Assembly: GCA_016169945.1 (NCBI GenBank)
Contig: JADLSH010000217.1
Location: forward strand, 3,272,864-3,336,863
Source of the DNA: Trachythela sp. YZ-2020
Lineage: Eukaryota; Cnidaria; Anthozoa; Malacalcyonacea; Clavulariidae
Length of the DNA stretch: 64,000 bases
Direction of reading: 5' to 3'
In this document: piece by piece, positions 9,140 through 16,914 of the stretch
How the letters are laid out: each line of letters begins with the position of its first letter
Numbering within the stretch: position 1 is the first letter of the stretch
Position numbers and translations under genes: made by a program
Notes under the pieces: model-generated
Databases searched by the model: none
What the model was told of the DNA's origin: nothing
What the model saw: only the letters and a program-made list of their open reading frames with translations

Positions 9140-9462
9140 TATACAAAGTTAACCAATTGTTCCAAGACTGAGGAAAGTAGAAATGGTAAAAACCCTTCTC
9201 CTTTTTGGACAAGACGTGTTCTTCTTTTTATAACAGAATTCCGCCGATCAGCTGCAAACTTTATATGTTTGGAATGTGGCGCGAGTTTTCTAGCTGATTT
9301 TCGTTTCAGTTTGACGGTTTCAAACCAAACGTTCAACAGACACTGTCTGATTGCTTCCAAAAATTCGTCTTCAGCCGCTTTTAAAATGGCTTTTCTTAGT
9401 TTCGGTTTACTCTTGGCCAATAATTTGAGAAGTTCGGAGTTCCTCTTCATACAAGCAGACAT
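9139..9462 (-). CDS. Small basic core-type protein of the Polinton
   Basis: The product of about 107 residues starts MSACMKRNSELLKLLAKSKP (an alternative Met lies two codons upstream). It has helices LRKAILKAAEDEFLEAIRQCLLN, a lysine/arginine-rich middle (KLKRKSARKL) and a C-terminal KRRTRLVQKGEGFLPFLL. This Lys-rich pattern ending in a QKGxGFLPxLL hydrophobic tail recurs in Polintons, next to the gene downstream. A role in virion DNA packaging is inferred from basic charge and synteny only. The frame is intact, unlike most neighbours. Confidence 0.65.
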   Translation of the reverse strand: MSACMKRNSELLKLLAKSKPKLRKAILKAAEDEFLEAIRQCLLNVWFETVKLKRKSARKLAPHSKHIKFAADRRNSVIKRRTRLVQKGEGFLPFLLSSVLEQLVNFV

Positions 9463-9497
9463 TGTCAAATGATTATTATACGTAGTGACTGGTTTAT

Positions 9498-10126
9498 TTA
9501 TACTCTGGTTTGGTAGACGTAATGTTTATCAGTTGGAAATATCCCGGACCTAACTCGGATTTCGTCTGCACACGTCGGTGTTAGATCCACAAATAAATAG
9601 GAATATGGTTCTTTTGTCGTTCTTTTGTCGTTCTTTTGTGCTGTTAGGATATAACTGTTTGGCAAGATGGAACTATTTGACTTGCGTCACGAACATTCCT
9701 TGTCAAACATACATAACTTGCATTTAATGAAATCGTACGATGATCTTTGCTCTGGTGAAACAAGTTTTGTACAATGTATATAACACTGAGATTGCCATGG
9801 TGAGATTTTTTCGTAAATAACTTAGCGATAAGGGCGTCTCTCTCACCTATAAAATCATCAATAATATATAAATTACGTATTTCTGGATTAATAGTGTGCA
9901 ACATATTATCAGGCAAATTCTGTATAAACTTTATGTTTGGTACTAAAGTTTGTATTTCCCCAAACATATATTGACATTCAGTATAGTAATACACAATGTT
10001 TTCTGGACGTTTATTAATCATAACCTCAACGTAAGCCAAAAGATTTTTAACAAATGTTGTTTTGCCTGACTTTGTACCACCGGACACAAGGAGGCCAAAA
10101 GGGTGTGTTAACTGTATGCTATACAT
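9498..10126 (-). pseudogene. Packaging ATPase (A32/FtsK-HerA type), two frame disruptions
   Basis: This NTPase pumps the genome into capsids. Residues 16-24 form Walker A (GGTKSGKTT), 86-91 form Walker B (LYIIDD), and IVQNLFHQ lies at 118-125. After about residue 150 the frame is lost (near 9690). The expected C-terminus then appears in other frames: a LAKQLYP-like piece, and after a second shift a segment with LFVDLTP and a stop at 9498-9500. The second shift coincides with a triplicated 11-bp word at 9608-9640, whose gain of 22 bp would move the frame. Total length (about 209 codons) is normal for the family. The start at 10126 opens directly on the YSIQLTHPFGLLVSG strand before Walker A. 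Confidence 0.88.
9608..9640. repeat. 11-bp word repeated three times in the ATPase gene
   Basis: GTTCTTTTGTC occurs three times head to tail, with a final G in the last copy. The extra 22 bp are not a multiple of three and coincide with a change of coding frame. Confidence 0.9.
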
Positions 10127-10159
10127 CGTGAGAATGAAATGAAAATGATTTGTACGAAC

Positions 10160-10372
10160 CTATTTATCCAATTTTGACCGCCGCTTAGTGTTTCTAACCA
10201 TTCTATGCAACTCATTCAAAACAGCTTCAAGGTCTAAAGGTGTAGCTTTAGCGCGAATCAGAAAAGGTTGTCTTTTTTCACACGACAGTTCATGAATGTC
10301 TGCTAAATGGTTTGATAATTTTAACAAACTTTTCTTTCCACAAATCAGACAGTCTTTACGCGTTCGAGGCAT
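10160..10372 (-). CDS. Small C2H2 zinc-finger protein
   Basis: The product is 70 residues starting MPRTRKDCLICG. C8, C11, H22 and H27 make a C-x2-C-x10-H-x4-H finger (CLICG...NHLADIHEL). A basic C-terminus ends RNTKRRSKLDK. Small single-finger proteins of this form sit beside the ATPase gene in other Polintons, and a DNA-binding role is inferred. A Met 12 codons upstream is less likely because the residues before MPRT are unlike the family. The frame is intact. Confidence 0.65.
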   Translation of the reverse strand: MPRTRKDCLICGKKSLLKLSNHLADIHELSCEKRQPFLIRAKATPLDLEAVLNELHRMVRNTKRRSKLDK

Positions 10373-10419
10373 GATGTATACTGAAACATTTTTGAAAATG
10401 TATAACATTTTAGAGGAGT

Positions 10420-10513
10420 CCCAGCGGGACTTTTATCGTCCCGGGAGTCCTTGTTATCGCTTATACATTCAAGAAATTTTCCCTGCGGGACTTTTCGTGT
10501 CCCGGGAGTCCCG
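10420..10513. repeat. Two palindromic GCGGGAC...GTCCC motifs
   Basis: CCAGCGGGACTTTTATCGTC followed by CCGGGAGTCC (10421-10450) is repeated as CCCTGCGGGACTTTTCGTGT followed by CCCGGGAGTCC (10481-10511). In each, GGGAC pairs with GTCCC around a TTTT(A/C) loop. The doublet lies upstream of the zinc-finger gene on the minus strand and could be operator-like or a transcribed hairpin. Confidence 0.6.
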
Positions 10514-10718
10514 ATACGCTAGATTGCTGGAGTGCTCCCCACCCATACAAAGACATGCACCATGGCCAGATATGCGGTTTTGAAAATTTATATTTTTACA
10601 CACAAGGAATAGTGGAAACACCGTCCTCCAAAACTTTGCGTTTTGGATAAAAGTAACTAAAAGCGTATGTTTCATAAACGATTGATTATCAGCTGGCCCT
10701 CCGGTATTATTTTGTTTG

Positions 10719-11483
10719 TCATTGTCTATCGCCGTTCAGCGTTTCCTTGAGTAATTTAATTTCTTGTTTCAATAGCTGATTTTCGTTGCGTAGCCGATGG
10801 CATTCACATGTAGCGGGAGCTTCAACAGTATTAACTTTTAGGAATAATAATGCTAAGTCCAATTTCATTTCTGCTACTTCGACAGATAGTTTACTACAGT
10901 CTTTGCAATTCATTATGTAATTACCTTCGTTCTGCTTGTGTAAACACACTTCTTGCTCGTTTGCTTTGCTAGCAACTAAGCCCATTCGGTCGATGGTTGT
11001 TGTGGTATTATTAGATTTATCAAACTTGTTCGTGTTAGAATTGTTACTACTAAGACTGTCTTCGATATCGATAGATTCATTCTGTCTTTCGGAAACAGCA
11101 GGGACGGTCGCCATGTTTAGCTCGGCTTCCTTCATTATTTAGGTTCGCGATGCTTCGACTTTTTCTTTCAGAAAGTCGGCTACTTCGCTGCCACGAGAAC
11201 CTTGGAATAAGACAGTTTTGCTTTTACAATACCAGGTTATAGACAAAGCATCGCCAGTAAATAACGAACGTCCTCCTGTTGGTGACTTCCATTTACCATT
11301 TACGTTTAACTTTTCTGCGACAAAAGACTTTAATTCGCTTAAATCGCCATTCCAGATGAGTTTATTCTTTTGTAATTCGAAGCAATTACTCATTTTACTG
11401 GGAATAGAGTCGTCTAGGCATAAATGTTTATAAAATAAAATGTTTATATCGGAGCTTAAAAAAACACGTCTGCTTTGCTTCAC
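10719..11483 (-). pseudogene. Unnamed W-G/GKWxSP domain plus coiled-coil protein
   Basis: Two stretches lie in one frame, separated only by a TAA at 11139-11141. The first, most likely starting at 11393 (MSNCFELQ), has an 80-residue domain. Its pattern is W14-x-G, then L-N-x2-GKWKSP (30-38), LFTGD (44-48), SITWY (51-55) and FQG (63-65). The second (11135-10719) has a low-complexity linker, a CKDC motif and a leucine zipper (RLRNENQLLKQEIKLLKE). The same domain order appears as one protein in the LINE ORF1 at 18677-19528. The split here may be a nonsense mutation, or two genes. I know no name for the domain. It lies in the part of the Polinton where a polymerase would be expected. Confidence 0.55.
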
Positions 11484-11757
11484 TTAGGCAGTGAACAATC
11501 ATAAGTCATAGAAATTGGATTAGTTAACAAGTATATCCGCCTAGTCTATAACTGTGACTAATATTATACCTCAACTATAAATTGTCCAATCGGAAAACAG
11601 TATTTGTACCACATGACCAGTCGATTTTTCGCGGTGTCGTATCCCAGTCCCCGATTTCCGAGCTGGGGGTGTGATTAAAGTTATCACACTGTGATATTAA
11701 ATTTATCTCACGCGACGTCTCGCGAGGACTACACGCACCCACTCAAAACAATGAAAA

Positions 11758-11856
11758 ATGGCGGGAGCTGAGAGTTTGTCTTACGATGTAAACGACTCGG
11801 ATGAAGAAATTGCTCTCATTTTGCACTCTCCTCCGCAGAGGCTTTTTATAGTCTAA
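11758..11856 (+). pseudogene. 32-codon gene fragment cut by a foldback element
   Basis: The fragment opens MAGAESLSYDVNDSDEEIAL and reads into the foldback element from 11823 before stopping at 11854. The context (ATGGCGGGAGC start, acidic SDEE) looks like the first exon of a larger protein, but the downstream part is lost. I do not recognise it. Confidence 0.3.
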
Positions 11857-12136
11857 TACACGGAGAGATCTAATACACGGAGAGAGCGAGCTTTAATATT
11901 TAGAATAACATGAAATCTTGAAGGAGTGGGTTATCCGCCATTATCTCTAAGTTTCCCGGAAAATCCCCCTTTTATTCGAACCTTCCTGCCCGATCGTGAT
12001 GCACCTTCAAAACTTCATGTTATCCTAAATATTAAAGCTCGCTTTCCTTGCATTTTATGTTATACTAAATATTAAAGCTCGCTCTCTCCGTGTATTAGAC
12101 TATAAAGCGTTCGCAAGCCTCTGCGGAGGAGAGTGC
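11823..12136. mobile_element. Foldback/MITE-like element
   Basis: The left arm from GCACTCTCCTCCGCAGAGGC at 11823 (with CTAATACACGGAGAGAGCGAGC inside) is repeated inverted, ending GCCTCTGCGGAGGAGAGTGC at 12136. An internal block ending CTAAATATTAAAGCTCGCT occurs twice near 12015-12090. The plus-strand copy CTAATACACGGAGAGA is likewise doubled at 11853-11885. No coding capacity is present. Confidence 0.8.
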
Positions 12137-12377
12137 GCAAGTTTTTCGCGAATGCAATGTAAGTTTGATGGTTGTACAATTAATATAAATTATAATTCGT
12201 AAATACGTTACTGACATTTAAAGGTTGACTTTCTATTGTTCTATATATATATCTACAGAATGTATATTGTATATATTGTTAAAAAAATCTTAATATAACA
12301 AAATTAATGTATTTTTATTTTCGCATGACTCTGTACTGTTCAAACTAGTATCGCATGTTCAAATTTTCGGTATAATA

Positions 12378-12521
12378 TATCATTTATAGACCCTCCGCTC
12401 GGGGGATACGGCGAAATATTACATGAAAAATGATATTTCCCTCGAGCTTCGTTCTCGGGAAATATCATCTTTCATGTAATATTTCGCCGTATCCCCCTCG
12501 CTCCGGGTCTATAAATGATAA
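12378..12521. repeat. Long near-perfect hairpin (about 60-bp arms)
   Basis: Arms run from TATCATTTATAGACCC to ATGATATTTCCC and back from GGGAAATATCAT to GGGTCTATAAATGATA, with a loop near TCGAGCTTCGTTC. It abuts the satellite starting at 12530. Confidence 0.85.
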
Positions 12522-12529
12522 TAATCGCT

Positions 12530-12832
12530 CGATTTGGAGCTAAGCTCGCTCCATTTGGATCAAAGCTCGCTCGATTGGAGCAAAGATCGCTCGATTTGGA
12601 GCTACGTACGCTCGCTCGATTTGGAGCTACGCTCGCTCGATTTGGAGCAAAGCTCGCTCGATATGGAGCAAAGCTCGCTCGATTTGGAGCAAAGCTCGCT
12701 CGATATGGAGCAAAGCTCGCTCGATTTGGAGCAAAGCTCGCTCGATATGGAGCAAAGCTCGCTCGATTTGGAGCAAAGCTCACTCGATATGGAGCAAAGC
12801 TCGCTCGATTTGGAGCTAAGCTCGCTCGATGA
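12530..12832 (+). repeat. 21-bp satellite with 42-bp alternation
   Basis: About fourteen copies of CGCTCGATTTGGAGCAAAGCT are present. In the central part, units with GATTTGG alternate strictly with units reading GATATGG, giving a 42-bp higher-order unit. Open frames over it on both strands follow from the 21-bp period being a multiple of three. Confidence 0.95.
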
Positions 12833-12910
12833 TAAAGATAAGGAAGATAAAGATAAGCAAGATAAAGATAAGGAAGATAAAGATAAGGAAGATAAAGATA
12901 AGGATATAAA
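12833..12910 (+). repeat. GATAAAGATAAG(G/C)A minisatellite
   Basis: About five units of GATAAAGATAAG(G/C)A-like sequence follow the 21-bp satellite directly. From 12910 to 13520 I see no gene. Confidence 0.85.
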
Positions 12911-13524
12911 GGATACGTTGGCTCGTTCGATATGAAGCTGACATCGCTCGATATTCAATTATTCAATTTTATGATTCAATGATTCACTCTTAGGATTTGG
13001 AGTTTAAGAATAATACGTTTTTAGAAGCAGACCCAGAGCAGACCTTATTTACTTTGTTAAAAATATATTTAATATTGGGTAGATTTCAAGATTGGAGACC
13101 TTACTAACGCTGTAAAAGATATTATTATCAATAAATGTGTTTTAAAAATTAATTCTGTGTGTGTTGTATGTACATTGTACAATATTTCCCCGTCTAATAA
13201 TATATTCTAAATTTATTCAAATTTTTAAGGTCTTTAAGCTAGAAAATCTTAATTGCCCGTAATTACCTAACAAACGCTAAATGTTTATATGCAATGTTTG
13301 TATATGCTTGTAAATCTCGCTTAAAAATTACTGCTTTTCCCACTCTGCTACATCTAAAACGCTTGAAACTTTGTAAGGTTTAAATCCCTGTAAGAACTAT
13401 GTTTATTCAATCGCTTGGCAAACATATATTTGTATTGCTCTATAAGACCTTAGAACGGGACACAATGAACTACGCGATATATATAAGTTTTATTACAAAC
13501 AATCATTTACATTTATAATATTTG

Positions 13525-13650
13525 ATCAAGTTCACTCGTAAGAGCGTTTACAGATTCCTCGTACGCGTCCTTAGTATCAACTTTTCTACTGTTAAATATC
13601 TCTCCTGTTTCAAGATTCTTGTACTGATATTGTAGCGATGCATGGGAAAT
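13525..13650 (-). pseudogene. Fragment of a GRF gene 3' end
   Basis: Minus-strand translation resembles the C-terminal tail of the GRF protein at 15652-15909 (YQY..ETGEIFNS, then an ALTSELD-like end), with stops and changed frames. It is a partial older copy. A TTTGTAAATCTCGCTT...AACGCTTGAAA stretch at 13305-13370 also recurs at 16497-16546, supporting a duplicated segment. Confidence 0.55.
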
Positions 13651-13792
13651 GCGTGCTGTTGCGTTATTTTAGAAGTATAAAATAATGTACCATGTAATAA
13701 TTTACCAAAATGCTCTTGCCAAACAGCACGTAGCAACCACTAAATGTTTGTATACGATGTCTATAAATCATTAAAATAGAAAAAGGTTTTGA

Positions 13793-13916
13793 GCCCCTGT
13801 GAGAGATTCGAACTCTCGTTAACTTAAAGCTCATAGATAGTAGTCTAACGCTTGTTAGCGAAATAATCTTACATACTATCGTCTTTAATGCGTTCCAACT
13901 GTCCGCCACCAGTGGC
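13793..13916 (-). tRNA. tRNA-like sequence with long anticodon-arm insertion
   Basis: Read on the minus strand, GCCACTG at the 5' end can pair with CAGGGGC at the 3' end in 6 of 7 positions. A box-A-like TGGCGGACAGTTGG is followed by TTAAAG, which pairs with CTTTAA about 50 nt later. A good T arm is present (GAGAG-TTCGAAT-CTCTC, 13801-13817), which contains a B-box match. The enclosed 50 nt may be an intron or an insertion. The anticodon cannot be fixed. A degraded tRNA or tRNA-derived SINE head is equally possible. Confidence 0.35.
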
Positions 13917-14105
13917 AATATAACATGAAAACCCTTTGTATTTATACACGTCGCACTATATCATCACTTAGTGTTGCGGTGCAAAACTATACACGATGTT
14001 TGCATGAAAACTCTAAAATCAGCTACGCTTCGTTTATATCGAATATTTATTTAAAATAAAATAATTTACAGTTACAATATGAAAATTTCTAGACTTATAT
14101 GTCAA

Positions 14106-14702
14106 CTACGACTTTTCACTTAATTGTTCAACAAGTTTTTTCTCCAAATATTCTTGATAAGCTCTCTTATGATTCGTCTCATAACTCTTAAATTGTTCAC
14201 CAGTCGCTTTCACAGTATATATGAAAATAGGTGGTAAAGAAAAAAACGTCTCGGCAAGAGACTCTAGTAGATCCTCTTCGTAAAACTCCCGTCTCTTATG
14301 ACACAAATAGTTCAAGACACACTGTACCTCGTGGTTGTCAGGACTCTCATGTAACTCCATTAAAGAATAGACAAACGTGGAATCTGGATTTTTCTCCAAT
14401 TGCTGCAAATGATCGAATAAATCTCTCTCAACCTTCAATTTCAGTATCCTTGCGACATCAGCGAATTCATACCAAACCATACGCTTCTCCTTCACTCTTT
14501 CAATCGCTTGTAAACCATAGATTTGCCATCTCTCATACAGGTCCATCATAAGGCAATCGTGTTGTCTTTGACTTGGATGATCAATTTCACATCCACAGCA
14601 TAATTCTTCGCAATGTTTTTGTACCTCAGAAGCCACGGCATCCAACAAATTGAATATCTGCTTTGTCGTAGATGATGCAGACTTTCCATGTAGGCACTCC
14701 AT
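14106..14702 (-). CDS. Cys/His protein with GRF-type leader, Polinton cargo
   Basis: The 198-residue product starts MECLHGKSAS. The first ten residues and about 50 bp of leader match the GRF gene at 3440, but the rest is unrelated. It has a Cys/His cluster (HCEELCCGCEIDHPSQRQHD at about 30-49, then C50) that could bind zinc. Helical segments such as WYEFADVARILKLKVERD and HLQQLEKNPD follow, and then a C-terminal KRAYQEYLEKKLVEQL. Proteins with the CCGCxIxHPSQ motif are, as I recall, frequent near Polinton genes, but no function is established to my knowledge. A TATATA lies about 40 bp upstream. An alternative Met seven codons upstream is less likely because the shared leader ends at 14702. 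Confidence 0.6.
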   Translation of the reverse strand: MECLHGKSASSTTKQIFNLLDAVASEVQKHCEELCCGCEIDHPSQRQHDCLMMDLYERWQIYGLQAIERVKEKRMVWYEFADVARILKLKVERDLFDHLQQLEKNPDSTFVYSLMELHESPDNHEVQCVLNYLCHKRREFYEEDLLESLAETFFSLPPIFIYTVKATGEQFKSYETNHKRAYQEYLEKKLVEQLSEKS

Positions 14703-14739
14703 CGTATTATTTGTAAATGACACTCAAACGAATGTAGGA

Positions 14740-14750
14740 AAAATATATAG
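14740..14750 (-). promoter_or_regulatory. TATA box shared with the left GRF promoter
   Basis: CTATATATTTT on the minus strand precedes a leader whose last ~20 bp before the ATG (CATTTACAAATAATACG) match the leader of the gene at 3440 (AATTTACAAGCAATACG). Confidence 0.45.
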
Positions 14751-14885
14751 GAACGCTTATAGCAATTGTGACGTACTTACAAAATACGCTGAACTCACCA
14801 AATTTATTGTTTTTTTCGCGCAAGCTCGCCTGGCCTTGTTTCATAACGTCGGATCTCAAAGGAGTAGGACGCTAATGATGTTCTC

Positions 14886-14995
14886 TGTACTTAGGATATC
14901 ATCTTAAGATATCACACAGTACGTTAGAGTATCATTTTAGGATATCATCCTGTAATCTCATAGTACTCTTAGGATATCCTACAATATCTTACAAA
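14886..14995. repeat. GGATATC-rich block
   Basis: The words AGGATATCAT, AGATATC and TAGGATATCC recur about six times over 110 bp, in a gene-free stretch from 14750 to 15240. GATATC is its own complement, so the array is strand-symmetrical. Binding-site clusters look like this, but no factor can be named. Confidence 0.45.
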
Positions 14996-15239
14996 AGTGA
15001 AATTTGTTTGCTTATATTTATTTGATTTGTGTTCGCTCATGAATGTCTGGGGATTTTATTGTTTGGCTATGTTAATGACCGGTTTAATGATCAAAGTAGA
15101 AAATGAACTATGCAAACTAGATTTAATAACTTTCACCTAACAAGACATGGCAACGCATAGAATTGTGTTGGCTTTCTGTTTTAAATTTGTCGTATATATG
15201 CCTCACTGCTTTTACATAGTCTAATGTTAAATATATCAG

Positions 15240-15473
15240 TTATTGTTTGCAATGCGTCGTATTCACAATGTTGAAAGCAAAATAGGTGAAAATACGACCA
15301 AAATTTGTAACATTTATCTCTTTGTAGAGTTGCTCATAATCACCAACAATTATTGAATGGTATAAATCTTCGTGTTGGTTCAGAACTGTATTTATATGAA
15401 ATGATAGGGTTTGCTTATCAATATCAATCTCATTTCTTCTTAACTCGTCATAAATGATATCTATATTCTCCAT
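15240..15473 (-). pseudogene. Second Bcl-2-like gene copy, truncated after BH1
   Basis: This is the inverted copy of the gene at 3883, with the same ATG context and about 90% identical residues. The BH1 segment (VTNFGRIFTYFAF) is kept. The next helix is replaced by an unrelated 10-residue tail (NIVNTTHCKQ) where the inverted duplication ends at 15273. The copy is therefore a recombination product lacking the second half. Confidence 0.7.
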
Positions 15474-15648
15474 TTCACCGTTTCACCACAAAGGTTGAAA
15501 GACAAGTGAGATATAATTATATGTTATTGCATCTCAATAATATGTAAATCCGTGGATCGCTTTATAATGACTTAGCGACGCATATAGCAACGAAAAAGCA
15601 TACAACACAGTATTTCTTAAAACATATTTATTGTCACATATATAAATA
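15273..15648. repeat. Right copy of the internal inverted duplication
   Basis: This matches the minus strand of 3713-4083. The outer boundary lies just after the stop codon of the right GRF gene. Confidence 0.9.
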
Positions 15649-15651
15649 CAG

Positions 15652-15909
15652 CTAAAAGATGTCTATTTCATCAAGTTCACTTGTTAAAGCATTAGTGTTA
15701 GATTTAGTACTATTAAATGTCTCTCTTGTTTCTTCAATCTTGTACCGGTATTGTAGTGGATTACTGAAAAGTCCGATGCCAGTATTTATCACACGAGGTT
15801 CTTGCCTCTTCCATTCGAAGAAACCACAAGCGTCTTCTTTGGGGCAGCAGTAAAACAGACGCTTTTGATTTGGTCCATCTTTCTTGACTTTTCGTTCACA
15901 GCATACCAT
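15652..15909 (-). CDS. GRF zinc-finger protein, right copy
   Basis: The frame is open from about 15954 to a TAG at 15652-15654. An in-frame Met lies at 15909, but residues before it (PICQHG) supply the first C-x-H of the finger, so the true start is upstream and probably lost by a frameshift. The finger reads CQHG...CERKVKKDGPNQKRLFYCC, then C-GFFEW, a classic single GRF module. An acidic tail ends LTSELDEIDIF. The adjoining small gene at 15969-16241 ends 60 bp upstream in another frame and may be its original N-terminal half. It lies close to the right TIR, mirroring the left GRF gene. Confidence 0.65.
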   Translation of the reverse strand: MVCCERKVKKDGPNQKRLFYCCPKEDACGFFEWKRQEPRVINTGIGLFSNPLQYRYKIEETRETFNSTKSNTNALTSELDEIDIF

Positions 15910-15968
15910 TCCATGTTGGCATATAGGTCTTGGCTCTTCGAATATATTTCCCCATTGTCAAAATTTGC

Positions 15969-16241
15969 TTATGGAATGACTCTCATCTCGTCAAGAAACT
16001 TTCCCATGATATCATAATCTTTAGAAATATATCCATGCTTAACACACATGTACCAAACCTTCTCAAGAAACTCTTTGTAAGTATATATCTCTTCGTTGTC
16101 ATCATCATCAAGAGTGGGAACCCATTTCTCTATCTCTTCATCTGTCAATACATTTAAGATTTTATTCCCAAAACTAGAAGCATACATATTGACACGAAGC
16201 ACAAGTTGATTCTTAGCCATGAACAGTATGTCGATAGCCAT
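15969..16241 (-). CDS. Small acidic protein of unknown function next to the right TIR
   Basis: The 90-residue product begins MAIDILFMAKNQLVLRVNMY and has an acidic run DDDDNEE (45-51). A possible helix (YKEFLEKVWYMCVKHG) follows. I do not recognise it. It reads inward from the right TIR and may be the N-terminal part of the GRF protein downstream, split by one frameshift between 15955 and 15969. No counterpart lies at the left end. Confidence 0.45.
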   Translation of the reverse strand: MAIDILFMAKNQLVLRVNMYASSFGNKILNVLTDEEIEKWVPTLDDDDNEEIYTYKEFLEKVWYMCVKHGYISKDYDIMGKFLDEMRVIP

Positions 16242-16629
16242 TGTATATTCTTCTCAAGAGTAAAATCCAAAGTACTAAAGCCAGTAAGCCGCTGTTGTAA
16301 TCGTTGTCGAAACGGACTGTGTTTGGAACACGACGCCTGGGAACTTTATACGGACGCTTAGTGGTTCAGTTTAATGATTGTTTCGCCCAAACAAGCCTTT
16401 TGACTTAATCCCTTAATGAGTTAAGCTATTGTGTCTTTAGTTTACATTAGCAACAAATGCATCAAAATATTTATGTTTCTAACGCCAAAACGACAATGTT
16501 TGTAAATCTCGCTTGTATAGGCCTACTAAATAAACGCTTGAAAACTTTTTAGTATTGGTCGACTCAGAAAGAAATACTTAACTAGATACGAGATTGAAGG
16601 AGTTTATAAATCTCGCGACAACAAACCCA

Positions 16630-16914
16630 TATTTTTTTTTGCACACAAAATATACTGAACTCAACATAATTACTCTTTTGCCCAAACGCGTCTTGCATAT
16701 CATTATGACGTCAATATATAAACAATGTTTATGTTAATGAATTTTTAATGACGTGCTCCTCCCTTGCTCCCCCCTGTTAATGACGCTGCTCCCCCCCCCT
16801 GTATGTTAATGTACCATAAGCTAATGATGTTTGAATTTTTAATGATGTGCTCCCCCCTTGCTCCCCCCTGCTTCCCCCTAAAAATCCAGGTCGAACGGCC
16901 CCTATATTACTACT
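16630..16914 (-). repeat. Right terminal inverted repeat of the Polinton
   Basis: This is the minus-strand match to 2531-3350 without the minisatellite expansion. It ends ...ATATTACTACT at 16914, complementary to the AGTAGTA left end. Only a few GGGGGAGCA units are present. Confidence 0.85.

Larger units (their letters stand above)
2531..16914. mobile_element. Maverick/Polinton (adintovirus-like) provirus, 14.4 kb, lacking a visible polymerase
   Basis: Maverick/Polintons are large self-synthesising DNA transposons that encode an integrase, packaging ATPase, protease and capsid proteins. Here the two ends are inverted repeats starting AGTAGTA on the left (2531) and reading the same on the minus strand at the right (16914). 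The AG...CT terminus is usual for the group. Inside are the integrase, penton-like, basic minor protein, major capsid, protease, core-type protein, zinc-finger protein and ATPase genes, arranged as + block then convergent - block. The protein-primed family B polymerase (usually over 1000 residues) is not visible in any frame. The 6-bp target duplication expected of the integrase is not evident: TCGCTA flanks the left end and CCCCTG the right. Several core genes are broken, so this copy is probably immobile. Confidence 0.88.

Noticed and set aside
12472..12958. Open frames over the 21-bp satellite on both strands
   Set aside because: The period is a multiple of three, so several frames are open by construction.
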